From NCBI GenBank assembly GCA_003184365.1, contig NKYR01000037.1, positions 124,001-188,000 of the forward strand: DNA of 64,000 bases. Reading direction: 5' to 3'. Below the pieces are notes generated by a model, which did no database searches, was not told the origin of the DNA, and saw nothing but the letters and a program-made list of their open reading frames with translations. This DNA is from Evernia prunastri. Lineage: Eukaryota > Ascomycota > Lecanoromycetes > Lecanorales > Parmeliaceae. Both the position numbers and the translations under genes were made by a program. This document shows, piece by piece, positions 10,877 through 22,540 of the stretch (positions are counted from its first letter, which is position 1; every line of letters begins with the position of its first letter).

Positions 10877-12286
10877 TTAATTGGGGAAGAAGAGTGGCCC
10901 GGCCACTCGATCCCACTCTTCATCCCACCTCAATTTCTCCTCCTCAAGGGCGCCCTCCTTCAGTCCCGTCAATACCTTCTCGTCCCCTCCAAATAATTGC
11001 ATCAGCACTTCCTGCAAACCTTTGGCATCACTGAAGCTCTTCCCATTCACCCCCTCGCGCACCAGCTCCGGCCACGCCTCAAAATCCCCCCATCCCGCCA
11101 CGGGCAGCCCGGCTCCAAACATATCTACCACTTTCATCGGTAGATCTACACCGCTGCTACTCTTGTGCAAACTCACGCCCAGGTCAGCTGAGCCGAGTAG
11201 CTTAGCATAGTCGGAAGTGCTGAGAAAAGCGGTTTCGATGGCCACCATTTCGAGTTTTTCTTCTGCTTTCAAGTCCTTGATGCGGGATATGAAGGCATCC
11301 TTTTGCGGACCTTTGCCAGTTACTACGACCAATACCTCCGGGAGATGGGGGTGTGAAGTTATTGCCAGGTCGGAGTAATTGATGAGTGCTTCGAGGAGGA
11401 CGGAGAAGTCTTCGTCGGGCGTCCAGGATGTTGAGCTGACTAGGAGGCGTGATTTGCCCATCTTGATTTCAGAGACTAGGCGTTGGTAGTCTCGGAGCCT
11501 CTGGTGATCATCTGGACTGAGCAGGTTCGGCAAGGTGTCAAGGAACTTCGAGCGCTGCGTCATGGTAAGGATTTGCAGGTGGGATGCTGGGCGGTCGTGG
11601 AGAGGACGGATCTCCGTTGTGATGCCATAGTCTCGTTCTAGGACTCGTGCCATTGCATTGGTCACGCAGAAATGGGCTTGTGCTGAGCGAGCGAGGATAC
11701 GTTCATACAGGCGTGAGATCTGGACAAGTGGATGCGCTTTTCCAAGTCTAAGGGCAAGGATGGAGTACCCAAAGTTGTGCCAATCAATTACGAGCCGGGT
11801 ATGGCGAAGGAAGCAGAGGACATATGCGACTGCAAGAGAGGGGATCGCTGGAGGATTTTGAACAAGCATCCATCTGGAGGGTTTTGTTCTGTAGCCAAGA
11901 GCAAGCCATAAAGTCCAAATTTGGAAGAGTACTTTCAAAGGCCCATATAGCAAGAAGAGTCGCTTGTCTTTCGTCTGGAGATAAGTAGGAGTAGGATCAA
12001 GGGTGTGAATTCTGATTGCGTTGGGATTTGCAAGTATGTCTGGATGTATATCAGACTCCCGATAGCCAATGAGGTCCACTTGTGCTCCATGTTTGGCAAT
12101 GCTCAATGCATGATACTGCATTCGAGGGCTCCTGCCAATGTCGCCCAAAACTAAGATCTGGACTCTGTTGGCACTACGATCCTTGCCTATGATGCCGCCG
12201 TACTGGGTTGGCAGATTGAGTAGAACTAGGGAGGAGATGGCGAAAATTATCACTAGCCATAATAGCCAGCTTTCCAAGTCGAACAT
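10877..12286 (-). CDS. ALG1: Chitobiosyldiphosphodolichol beta-mannosyltransferase
   Basis: ALG1 adds the first mannose, from GDP-mannose, to GlcNAc2-PP-dolichol on the cytosolic face of the ER, an essential step of N-glycan assembly (GT33 family, GT-B fold). The single-exon 469-residue protein is close to the usual length. It starts with a membrane anchor (about residues 7-26, WLLWLVIIFAISSLVLLNLP). It then shows family motifs: VLVLGDIGRSPRMQYHALS-like sequence near residue 45, VQNPPAIPSLAVAY near 145, LVIDWHNFGYSILAL near 170, RPLHDRPA near 225, LVSSTSWTPDEDFSVLLEAL near 280 and a C-terminal donor-site segment GVSLHKSSSGVDLPMKVVDM. It is transcribed divergently from the MSC2-like gene. Identification is firm. 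Confidence 0.96.
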   Translation of the reverse strand: MFDLESWLLWLVIIFAISSLVLLNLPTQYGGIIGKDRSANRVQILVLGDIGRSPRMQYHALSIAKHGAQVDLIGYRESDIHPDILANPNAIRIHTLDPTPTYLQTKDKRLFLLYGPLKVLFQIWTLWLALGYRTKPSRWMLVQNPPAIPSLAVAYVLCFLRHTRLVIDWHNFGYSILALRLGKAHPLVQISRLYERILARSAQAHFCVTNAMARVLERDYGITTEIRPLHDRPASHLQILTMTQRSKFLDTLPNLLSPDDHQRLRDYQRLVSEIKMGKSRLLVSSTSWTPDEDFSVLLEALINYSDLAITSHPHLPEVLVVVTGKGPQKDAFISRIKDLKAEEKLEMVAIETAFLSTSDYAKLLGSADLGVSLHKSSSGVDLPMKVVDMFGAGLPVAGWGDFEAWPELVREGVNGKSFSDAKGLQEVLMQLFGGDEKVLTGLKEGALEEEKLRWDEEWDRVAGPLFFPN

Positions 12287-12703
12287 GAGGGGCGAGGTCT
12301 GGGGAGCAGAAACAGAGATTAGGAGTCCTCTGCATTTTGAAGAAGGATCCTCCTGTACATCGCATGGTCCTGTTCCAAGATACTATTAGACTTTTAGTTG
12401 ATTGCCTGATTCGTAGGTCTTGGCGGGGACTGTCAGGGTCTTTGTTTAGCCACTCATGCCGGGCCGACATTTCTCCTAATTTTCCGAGATCTTGCCCCTG
12501 AGCTTTGGGTGGAACCTTCCCCTAAACGGTCGATCTTTATGATCCTGCAAACATCTTTGTCACTCCCTAACACATCGTCCTTCGGGCTCTAGCAGAATTC
12601 AGTTGTCCTCGATAGTGCCTTCTTATTCTCTTAGTTTCTACCAATAAATTTCTAATGATACTCAGAGAGCAATAAGAACCATTGCAAAGGAAGGCGCTTT
12701 GCA
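12287..12703. promoter_or_regulatory. Shared bidirectional promoter of ALG1 and the MSC2-like gene
   Basis: The ATGs of the two divergent ER-related genes are 417 bases apart, so both promoters must lie here. A CCAAT pentamer is visible at 12,641-12,645 on the plus strand, about 60 bases before the MSC2-like ATG. A C/T-rich stretch precedes it, as is common in fungal leaders. Co-regulation of the two genes is an inference from spacing only. Confidence 0.5.
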
Positions 12704-15700
12704 ATGGCAACTACCTACGCCCTCCCCGCTATCAATGGTCATGCTGGGCATGGACATAGCCATTCGCATGGCAGGAGATCTGCCACGGAGAGACTCCCTC
12801 TACACCCCACATCCACCAACGGGGGACTCCATCTGAATAGCGGCCCTATCTCCCCCCAGTTACTCAAACCTCAGACCCAACACCAACCACACAAATCAGC
12901 AGACGTACCCTACAATTCGAATCAGCAATCCTTCAATTCCAATAAACAGCGGCCAGACAGCTTGCAGCTTCCTACCCCCACATCTTTCTCCACTCCTACA
13001 GCCACCAGATCTAAGAGCATGGAGAGACGGAAGAGTGTGGGGCTTCCAACCCACTTGCGACTAGAAAAGAATGGATACGGATTCCCTCCTCCCCTTAGCC
13101 AGCAATTTCCGAAGATAGTCGAACAAAGTGGAACAAGGTATACATTCCCTGTCATACATGTCCTCTCCTGGGACTCGACTGACCATAGTAGCTCGAACTT
13201 GATGACTATTAGTGAGATTCTCAGTTCGATACTTGTGCCTTTACCATATGTCCTTGCCTCTCTAGCCTTCAAATCATTTATCGCCCCGCGAGATACTTCG
13301 GATAGTCTACCTTTATCCATCCTCCCGGCCCCAAAGGCCTCAACTTTGTTGGAGCTAAGTACTCTGACATCCTTGACGCTCGTGCTTGTTGGTTTGAGAG
13401 GCAAGATGGGAACCAAGTCAGCGACGGAGCTAGATAAGAGGAAGAAATCCCTGCCTGGCATGCAAGAGATGCAAAAGATTCGGTGGTTTCACATGTCTCG
13501 CAGGATTGCCGCGAGGTTCCTGACCGTATGGTTGCCATTCTACGCCACATCAAAGCTTGGAGGTGCCCGTGTCGCTTTAGTCATGCTATTAGCGCTGGCA
13601 TCGAATATAATGACGATTGACGAAGAAATTACAGATCTCACTAAGGCGAAAGGCTGGAATAGGCTGCTGACGCAAAGACGGTGGACTTTGATGTCAATAT
13701 TGCTACAGGTACTCTCAGATGTCACAGGCTTAAGCAATACTTCCGCAGCTGTTGAAATTATGCTGGGCTATCTCACTCTGGGCATAACTGTCTTCGTACT
13801 GCCGCCTTGCTTTCTGTCCTCTAAACCAAAAGTCCATATCGTCACCTCTACCGGTCCTGCATCGGAATCAAAAACCTCCGCAGTCCTTGCGACACCATGG
13901 GAAACACCCCCACAACTGGAAGACAAACCTTCTAAAGTACCTACAATATCGCCGATGATATGTTCCCTGGAAGACATTAATCTCACTCTCTACAGTGGTG
14001 CCGCACTGGGACTTTTAAATACCATCATCTTCATCTTCTCCGGACCCGGTGCTGGCACTCCGTCCGGGCATCAGCTTGCCTGGAGCCTGCTTTCCCCCCT
14101 CGCAATGGCACTTGCTTTGATAACCGCAGATCCAAGGAGTCTACGCGGTGATAACAAATTTGGTCTTGTTTTTGGGTCACTCTTATCCTCCGTCGTTATG
14201 ACCATGCTGAGCAGTGAAACATGGAGCTCGTTAGCATATCAGAGCGCTTTCGTTATCATTTCATATGCGGCTTCGAAACTTGATACCCGTGCGGCGTTAT
14301 CTGTTTCATCACATTCTGGCCACCATCAACATCATCATCATCATCAGCCGACGAGGCTGGATATCCCGGAGCATGCGCAGTTGTCAAGATTCTCCGAATT
14401 TGTGATTCAGCATATACCCCATTGGCCGCTACTTCACAGCATTCTTGCCGAGAAGGATTCCCGGCGAATATTTTACTTCATGTGGTAAGTCAGGTCCAAA
14501 ATCTTCCTTAAGTACCTATCGTTGCTGATTACTAATTTAGTCTGAACTTTGTTTTCATGATCGTTCAAACATTCTACGGAATTATGACTGGATCTTTGGG
14601 TCTACTGAGCGATAGTATCCACATGTTCTTCGATTGCCTCGCTCTTGTTGTGGGTCTATGCGCTGCTGTCATGAGCAAATGGCCCCCAAGCGCCAGGTTC
14701 CCCTATGGGTATGGCAAGATGGATACCCTTGCTGGCTTCGCCAATGGCATTTTCTTGATGTAGGCCATCTTTCAGACAGTAAGACTTCAACGCTAACAAT
14801 GCATTAGGCTCATTAGCGTCGAGATTGTCTACGAGGCACTAGAGAGACTGGCAGGAGGCAACCAAATCCATAATCTCGGAGAGCTACTCACTGTCAGCAC
14901 TCTGGGCCTTTTGGTGAATATCGTTGGCATGACCGCCTTTGGCCACGCGCACCATGGACACGGGCACTCGCACGGCGGGCATGACCACTCAGATCATTCC
15001 CATGCAGCTCACCAGCATGAAGACGGCCATCCACACGAGGATCACTCTCATCATGATCATTCACATCACGATCATACTCCCCACGAACATGCTCATCATG
15101 ACCATACCCATAACGACCACTGTCATCACGATCATTCCCCTCTAAAACAAGAACATCCCCCTCACGGCGGTCATAGCCATCATCTACAAGACCGTCTTCC
15201 TACGGAACCAACTCCAAGTCCCTCACTCTACTCCTCCATACCACCGACTCCTTCCAAACCCCTGAATCCCGTCTCCCACGCTCACGGCCACGGTTCCCAT
15301 GGTCATGGACACCATCATCATGGCAACGAAAACATGCACGGAATATTTTTGCATGTAATGGCTGACACTCTCGGATCCGTCGCTGTAGTTATCTCTACCA
15401 TCCTCATCCACTTCTACGGCTGGTCAGGCTTTGATCCTCTGGCCTCTTGCCTCATTGCTATCCTCATTTTCGCCTCCGCCATACCTCTTGTTACGTCGTC
15501 TGCCCGTACCCTTCTATTGACTATTCCAGAAGATACCGAGTATGATCTACGGGAGGCGTTGGCAGGTCTGAGTAGCCTGAGAGGCGTTGTCGGCTACGCT
15601 GTACCCAAATTCTGGCTAGAAGAGGGGGAAGATCGGAAGGTTCTAGGAGTAATTCATGTCATTGCTGGCAAGGGCGCAGACTTCGAAGACGTAAAGGCAA

Positions 15701-15795
15701 GGGCTATTGCCTTTTTAAAGAGCAGGCACATGGACGTGGTGGTCCAGGTGGAGCGAGAGGGAAGTGGTAGATGTTGGTGTCAAGCTGCAAAGTGA
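12704..15795 (+). CDS. MSC2: Zinc transporter of the cation diffusion facilitator family, MSC2-like (ER)
   Basis: MSC2-type CDF proteins carry zinc into the ER/secretory pathway, in yeast with Zrg17 as partner. Three exons: 12704-14484, 14541-14759 and 14808-15795, total 995 residues, with GTAAGT and GTAGGC donors and phases that match. The long N-terminal half carries many hydrophobic segments typical of MSC2/ZnT5 and absent from short CDF proteins. The CDF domain begins at the exon 1/2 junction: FVFMIVQTFYGIMTGSLGLL, then SDSIHMFFD with the TM2 metal motif H-x3-D, and TM5 with HVMAD (H-x3-D). Between them lies a histidine-rich loop of roughly 100 residues with dozens of His/Asp, plus two smaller His-rich stretches (near residues 14-24 and 545-551). 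The C-terminal cytosolic domain is present. The MSC2 assignment rests on length and the SDS-x-HM motif. Confidence 0.93.
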
Positions 15796-16438
15796 GCAAG
15801 ATTGGCTTGCGACACAATTATGATTAGTCCACCATTCAGTGTTTAACGATATCCGGATAGAGCATGATGGGCCTATGTACTCACACAATATTGCTAACCG
15901 TTGATAGAGATGTACTATAGCTCATTCTTCAAGGACCTGTGACATTCTCCTCTACGTACAGATGGCAGAATATGCTCTCCTTGTATCCATGCGGCGATGG
16001 CAATACCATGTCAACTCACTTTGCACCAAGCGTTTCTATTCTCGTGATCATGAGGTGGCCATGGCTATCCTCTCATAGGTACCAATGGAGATTTACCGTC
16101 ATGCAAGCACGTGACTATGCACTATGAGTCCAGAAAACTGGCAAGATGGGGGGACTTCTACATGAAATCATCTGCCCCTGAATCGCGCAACGCACTTAGG
16201 TCGTCCCTCGCTCATCAACTCCTCCAATCTCCTCCGTAAGTTCGCATTAACAGCACGAGCCCGATTCGTCTACAAAGCGCAAACCCGTTTTGAGCATCAA
16301 TTGCAAGAGTTGGAAAGGGCTTCGCGGAAAAAAAAAAAAAAAAAAAAAAAACCCCCCATTTTCTCTACTTACAGTAGGAGCAGCTTTTCCGAGGCAATGA
16401 GACTGGGGCTGAAATCTACTGATAATGCCGGAAATTCC
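15796..16438. other. Intergenic region between convergent genes
   Basis: 3' flanks of the zinc transporter and of the minus-strand coiled-coil protein. It contains the A24 tract at 16,328-16,351. No gene is seen. Confidence 0.5.
16328..16351. repeat. A24 homopolymer followed by a C run
   Basis: An uninterrupted run of 24 A, followed directly by six or more C. It is in the 3' flank of the minus-strand gene at 16,439 and, read on that strand, would be a T tract. The length is likely variable or a sequencing weak point. Confidence 0.9.
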
Positions 16439-17101
16439 TCAAACTTCTCTAATCACTTCTCTGCTCACTTCCTTGCGCTCTAACCCTGCCTGCGTCACTA
16501 TCACCTTCTCCACAAGCCGCTCAATGTCCCTGACGGCCCTTTTCTTCTCCGACTTGTCCCTCGCCCCCGCTAGTTGCGACTCGGTGGCGGCGATGCATCG
16601 GTCGAGATACTGGCCGACCAGATGTCTGTCGAGAGGTGGGTCAGATGGTGCGATCCGGTCGACGCGATCGCAGGATGAACGAGCGGCGGAAGCGTCGTGT
16701 CCGGTTCTATTCTCCCTTTTTTTCTCCGATGGCTCGGCGCACAACGGGTCCTTGCTGCCCGTGGTGGGGGAAGGGGCTGGTCTTGCGACGTCCCATGGGC
16801 TTATAGGCGCGTCATCGGCTGGCGGGCTCGAGGATGGGGATGGGGATTTCCAGCTCCGGGCGAAGTTCCAGTGCCGCAGCTTCATTCTGAGATCGGCCTC
16901 TTCTACTTCGGCGCGGAACCTTTCTTCGCTCTGGCGGGACTCTTCTTCTGGGGAGGAGGCATACACGCGCTCGGTGGTCGGTGCTCGCGCGGACTGGTTT
17001 GCCTTGCTTCTCTTTGCGTCCGCTGAAACGTTGGTGGCTTGCCATGCTCCTCCGACCACCCAAGGCGCTTGAGAGTAGTGACCCCAGTCTTCTGCTTGCA
17101 T
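16439..17101 (-). CDS. Hypothetical charged coiled-coil protein
   Basis: A single-exon 220-residue frame starting MQAEDWGHYSQAPWVVGG. The region around residues 45-80 is highly charged (EEESRQSEERFRAEVEEADL) and likely helical. A Ser/Pro linker follows, then a C-terminal helix of about 60 residues (from DRHLVGQYLDRCIAATESQL to the end) with coiled-coil character. No signal peptide or membrane segment is seen. There is no in-frame ATG further upstream, and the leader is rich in CAACAACA-like sequence typical of fungal 5' UTRs. Function not recognised. Confidence 0.7.
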   Translation of the reverse strand: MQAEDWGHYSQAPWVVGGAWQATNVSADAKRSKANQSARAPTTERVYASSPEEESRQSEERFRAEVEEADLRMKLRHWNFARSWKSPSPSSSPPADDAPISPWDVARPAPSPTTGSKDPLCAEPSEKKRENRTGHDASAARSSCDRVDRIAPSDPPLDRHLVGQYLDRCIAATESQLAGARDKSEKKRAVRDIERLVEKVIVTQAGLERKEVSREVIREV

Positions 17102-17880
17102 CGCTGCGATGGTGCCGAGGGGTTGCTGTTTGGGTGTTGCTGAGATTGGAACTTGACGAGATGGAAGGATTGAAGATTTGTTGGATTTGTTTGGCTGGAT
17201 GTTGTTGTTGAGAACGTTGTGGATTGGTGATTTTCGTTGTGTCAGATTCGGATGTGTTGGAGTATAAGAGCGTCGCGTGACTTTGTGGGGGAAATGGTCA
17301 ACAATGTTCTGACAAGCATGACTTTTGTGCTTCTTTGTTTCCGATACAAAGTGATTTCAATATTTTCCCTTGTTCGGACCACAAACGGTTGGTGTGCTGT
17401 ATTGTTGTCGTAATGCCGCGCAAGCATGGCCAATGAGATGGGATTGCTTTCAAGTCTAAAAGACAAAAGGCGAACCCAAACTAGGCCCGCCGGCCTGGCT
17501 TCAGCGTGAACGACTACCTTGGTGCCACCTCTAAGTTCCCCAGCGTCCTGACTCGTGATGGTCTGGCGGTTTGGATCGCTAGCATTGTGCCTGCAGCATT
17601 TGAGACCACAGCGCAGAAGTAAGTGCAATGAAATGTGTTTCTTTTTGCTTCATAGTGGCGCGAGCTGGGTACGGATTATTACACTTGGTGTGATATAAAA
17701 AAGTATATGGCTTTGGGAGTTAGTAGGGGAGGAGGGAGCGCATTGTGGCTTATTTGCTAGCGTTTTCTTACATGAGGATTGTCCCAGTTTCAGTAGAGTC
17801 GATTTGTTCTTTGAAGAGTTCGGTGATCGGCGTCGCTCTGTGGTGAGGAAATGGCGAGCCAAACCCCTTATTCAGCGCAT
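17102..17880. other. Intergenic region
   Basis: This should hold the promoter of the coiled-coil protein gene and the 3' flank of the secreted-protein gene that ends at 17,881, both on the minus strand. I see no gene in it. Confidence 0.45.
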
Positions 17881-18498
17881 TCATGACCCAGCAGTAGTCT
17901 CCGTACTACCACTTGTTTCCGAAGCTCCCAGGATCCGCAACGCAACCTTGACCACGGCGTTTGTAGGAACATGAAACATCACCGCCGTGAACTTCCCCAC
18001 AAACCCTTTCCTAGTTGCACGCAGCATGGCGTTTATAAATTCTTCAATGAAGTCCCAAGACACCTCGACAGAGTCGCACACGAAATCCAGGTGCAAGTCG
18101 TGTACGACGAGGGACACCGTTTTCAAAGGATTCATTGTAGTGGCGAAGTCGTGGACGCGTTCAAGAACGCGTGCGTAGAAATCTTCGAGCAAGGTAGATG
18201 CGATGGAAATGGGGAGGCCTGAGTCGAAGCTTAAGAATTTTATTATCCAGCCATTGTTCAGGAAGTGGATGTCATCGCCGCGTCTGTGCAAAGAGTTGAA
18301 AGTGATCGCACCGTGAGCTCGGTCCTGTTGCAGACTGAGGAGATGTGAGGGTGCTACTCTCTTCTCAGTAGTCAGGTCGGTTCTAGTTAGGTCTGCCCTG
18401 AATGTGTGGCCGTAGCTGGAAGCGACAAGTATAGCGCAGCTAGGTGTGATTAAGTGAGGAAGGAGTAGGCAAAGATGAAGTAGCGTGAGTGTTCGCAT
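17881..18498 (-). CDS. Secreted hypothetical protein
   Basis: The frame is open from 18,576, but I place the start at 18,498, where MRTLTLLHLCLLLPHLITPS gives a clear signal peptide; the upstream in-frame codons would hide it. The product is about 205 residues. Mature features are a basic/polar N-terminal part, the segment HFLNNGWIIKFLSFDSGLPI and a helix-rich C-terminal half (for example DFYARVLERVHDFATTMNPL and DFIEEFINAMLRATRKGFVG), ending in a Ser/Thr/Gly tail. After the signal peptide only one cysteine is obvious. Family not recognised; it resembles lineage-specific secreted proteins of filamentous fungi in architecture only. Confidence 0.7.
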   Translation of the reverse strand: MRTLTLLHLCLLLPHLITPSCAILVASSYGHTFRADLTRTDLTTEKRVAPSHLLSLQQDRAHGAITFNSLHRRGDDIHFLNNGWIIKFLSFDSGLPISIASTLLEDFYARVLERVHDFATTMNPLKTVSLVVHDLHLDFVCDSVEVSWDFIEEFINAMLRATRKGFVGKFTAVMFHVPTNAVVKVALRILGASETSGSTETTAGS

Positions 18499-20499
18499 AG
18501 TAAAGATGATTGGCTTAGTGGTGTTCTCCCTTGGGAGCAAGCAAGCAAAGAGACAGAAGGTACAATTTGAAAGCACGGTATTCAGACATGCTCAGTAGGC
18601 ATACAACGGCCTCGCATGCCTTTCAATATGTACCACCAAAGTTCGTGAACAGCGCTTTGGGTATCTTCAGCCCTAACGTCATCATATCACACATCAGGCG
18701 CGCATGATCTGGACTGCGATAAGCGCTTCTGACCCATTGTCATGGTACCGGAACAGCGTCCCCGAATGTACCTACATTGCATGAGTGCCGATTCGATGGT
18801 CGACAGATTCACATGTGCCACCCGCCGCTCGCTTGTCAAATAATTCTCATTACATTTCGGGCAATCTTTCATCTGCCAGATGTTCGCCGGTGGCATTTAA
18901 TTGTATTGATTTCGATCCATAACGGCGCTGGTACAATGGTGTAGCGATTTCTTATTTTCCATAGATAGCGTGATTACTTCCTTGCACCTCCTACCCATAT
19001 GCGAAGATAGGACGAGGGTCTGGAGAGGACGAACATTGAGGTCAATCGTGCACGTACAACGTGGAAGATGCAAGAAGATAGGTACGAAGATCTCGCCAGG
19101 TGGGGGTTCCAGTACTGTCGACAACTTGAACGCACGTTAAACCAACGCAATCGCATAGTCGCTCCGTCCACGTGAGACCCAATTACAGTTTGATCGTGGA
19201 CATCACGACCTCGAAATCTGAGGATACAGCCTATTCTGTGCAGATCCTCCGGTTTGAGGGCTTTGTTTCGCGCATAGGCGCATATCGGCTTAGAGGTTCC
19301 GAAGGCGACCGAGGGTTGCCGATACCTGGGCCACTTCGTTGCTTGAACTTGCCATTAATCGTGCCACACACTTAGCTCCGGGATCGCTAAGCTATGAAAA
19401 TGTCCAAGCTGGAAGCTTTTCGAAGAATTGTAACAGGACGCACGGACCGAGTAATCTGCACAGAGGCCCCGTTGGCGGCTCCTTTTCATCGAAGAAAAAA
19501 CGTGAAAGGGGAGCTCGTTGTCCGAGCTTAGAATACGGGGCAGCAGAAGCAACACCCTGACTTTCGAAACGACAAGGCCTTTTATTCTCCTGGTCTGCGA
19601 CTTGAACTCTCAGGCCGTCTAAGTCTTAATCACCACGAAGGTAATATTCGTCTTTAAGGATCGAAGATAGCCTAGGTATGACGCTGTTCCTGGAACCAAC
19701 GTGCTAGTTTTGACAGCATCAGCTTGGAGTACGTGCTTGCGTAGAACAGAAATTTTGTGAGGCATGTGTACCGACTTGTGGAGCAGGCGCTACATAATTG
19801 GTTCTTGGATAGGGATCAGGATCAATGCTTCTGATCAAGAGCGACCGCAACAACAGAGGGAGCTTGCCGGAGTAGCGGCTGATTGAGTAGGTCCCTAGTT
19901 GCAGGCGGGCCGCCATTGCACGCGCGGTGGGGTAAGGTTTCTGCTAATCGGTCCGTGGTGTTCGACGAAGACAATTGGGCGATGTGCCGCGAGCTTCAAA
20001 AAGTTATGGTGGTGCTTTTACTCGGCGCCCATTCCACCGGTGAACAACACTAACAGACCCTATCCCTTACAATAACTGATGGAAATATTGATGACGGCTG
20101 GTTGTTTTCTATGGAGGAATAATGTAGTTATGGTGCATGCCAAGCATAACAGGGCTGAGGTGCTGAATTCCAACAATAACTTAGCTCATACTCCTTGTGC
20201 GAGAAACTTGTGTACACCAGTGTGTATCTATGTTGCCGTTCCGCCGCAGAGTTATTGTAGACAGAGCTCGTTCATCAACAAAAAGTGCAGAAGCATGCAG
20301 TGGCTTGATTATCAGCACCACCAGAGAAGCTCAAATAATTGACGTGCTTGGACGCGAGACCTCCTGCTCCCAAGACCTCGAATTTCTGCACCAATCAGGG
20401 TAAAGCACAAGTATTGAGGCTGGTAAATCACCACAAATGTCAGAAGAGAGTACGGATGTCTTGGAGTGGCGCGCATTATTATGTCTTTCCCGCGGGGAC

Positions 20500-20893
20500 C
20501 TATGATGTATCAATGGGTTCAGCAATTTTCCGGAACAAGCCCAGCGTCTCAGTACCATTCGGCGTAAGAGTAACCTTACTGAAGCGGCGGAAGCGGATGT
20601 TATTCATAAATAAAGAGAGGAACTTGAACGAGATTCCTCACGGGATATAGCAAGAATGTTGATCTCAACAATCTACTGCAGCGCTCGTAGGAGAAATGGG
20701 CTTGAACTAAGGTACCGTCTGTGTCTTCTTCTATTACTTCTAACTTTTTGGGAAAGTAACTGTCTTCTGGTGGAACTCCATGTACACCATAAGGCACGTG
20801 ATATGACTCTAGGCGACGAGTTTCTGGAAGAGGTGCGCAAGCATTGAAATTTGATGAAAGGTAAGGGACGTCGGGGCCGAAGTCTTGCCACAT
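20500..20893 (-). pseudogene. Probable decayed gene fragment
   Basis: A minus-strand frame from 20,893 has protein-like composition (starting MWQDFGPDVPYLSSNF, then PYGVHGVPPEDSYFPKKLEV and EDTDGTLVQAHFSYERC). It runs to a possible GTAGAT donor. About 100 bases on, another frame reads KVTLTPNGTETLGLFRKI before a stop at 20,502-20,500, and further stops follow. The two pieces look like consecutive exons, but the phases do not join cleanly and no start exon is visible. I read it as a remnant; family unknown. Confidence 0.35.
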
Positions 20894-21907
20894 GCCACCT
20901 CAGGCCTAAATACTGATACAGCAGCAACGGTTCTTTAGACTAATTACATACCTAGAGCATGTAGTCTGGCCATGCACGACATCCATTGAATGAACACGAG
21001 TCGGTAATTTGAGGCATAACACAGCAGCCAGCGCACTGTTTTCGATTATGACTAGGCGGTCCTTGAGTCCAAACAACAGTATCAGGAGCTAGCGCCCACC
21101 TCCCTTCCACTGCCTCAACAGGTGTCAGTCAAGCCACGTAATAGAAGCTCATCGTCCCGAATACGAGATCGTGAATTTGGCTAGACCACGAACAGAGACG
21201 AGCTTGAAGGGTAGTGTATTGCTATTCCCCTTCAGCGGCATGCCCAGCAAGTCTGATGCAACCACTCTATCTCCGTAACTTCCATTAAAGAGTAAGAAGA
21301 CACTGCGTTGATTTTATGATTCCCTAGCTAGTCTTGAATTTATGTGACTTCCTACAGATTCGCTACGGCTAATGCGATCGGATTTTCCTTGCGCAATATA
21401 AATCTGTTGAGAAAGACGTGGGCGCTGGGATATGGCATGCATTGAAAGTGAGAGAGGGTCAAAAGGCGGAAGAAGGCTGGTGGCTGACATGCCACCCTAG
21501 TCCCAGTAAGGAAAAAGGCTGTTACTCATGCAGGAATCTTATGTCTAGCCTGGGGAACAAACGGCGTACCTAGCTGAGTAGCGACAGACCGAGGATCGGT
21601 GCTTGTGTTTGACCCTCACCGCCCATTGGCAAAATGGAGGCCAATCCTCCAGAGATTCCTCATCAAATACGCTGCAACATTATCCTATCAAAACGGATCA
21701 TCGGGCTCGAGTTGGTTTCAGAGGGCGTGACATTAAGAAGTTTGAGCCTCCGTTGGGACCGCCGATCACTGTTCGCACCGGTTTGCCTTTTCATTGGTGC
21801 CGTACCGTGACAGCTTTCGGCGCCCCTATGATCATATATGCAGGTCATCTTAAGGCACCAATCAACAATCATTACCATTACAAACCGCGACCTGCAGCAC
21901 TTAATCT

Positions 21908-22540
21908 AACCCGCCTCGCCTTCTTCTCCTATCATTCCCGGTCGAAGAAGCTATCCCGCATTATTGGGAGTGTTGGAGATGGTAAAGGCCCAAAGCATGG
22001 TGAGTGCACGTACTTAATATAGAATGCTGAGTAACATTGATTGATTGGTTTGTGGCCTGGTTGGTTCGTTCCCAGCATCTGATGTGTCGCGATAGGAATA
22101 CAATATTCTGTCGGATTCAATCATAGTCTTACAGCTACAACGCTGCCATTATTCGTCTCACAGCGCTGCACTGAACTAGAATTCGACTGCCACCTTGATA
22201 CTTTTCCTTTTTAACAAGCCTAGAGGGCTGCAGATGGCGGTCCTCTCTTTGCTCATGGCAGGTCTTGCTCTGCCGGAGATGAAATCTGCACCTCTTTGAC
22301 CGCAATTCGCCGCCCCCTCTCATGGCCAATGGATCTCGGCTGACAGATCATTTGCCGCCTCGCCTTCTTCTCCTATCATCGCCCGCGCCAAGAATTCACT
22401 ATCCTTTACCGTCTAATGGCGACAAATGCTGTCTCCAACCACCATCCCTCTCATAGCGTCAAATTTTCTATACTTTCAGCTGCACTAAAACTAGATTCCG
22501 ACTGCTACCTTACTATTTTCACTTTTGGGCATCATGCGAA
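21908..22540. repeat. Diverged direct repeat
   Basis: The sequence CGCCTCGCCTTCTTCTCC, followed by TATCAT, occurs near 21,911 and again near 22,351. The segment CTGCACTGAACTAGAATTCG near 22,167 has a diverged partner (CTGCACTAAAACTAGATTCC) near 22,480. The two matches lie in the same order and at offsets of about 440 and 315 bases, so this is an old duplication with internal indels. No coding content is seen. Confidence 0.5.
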
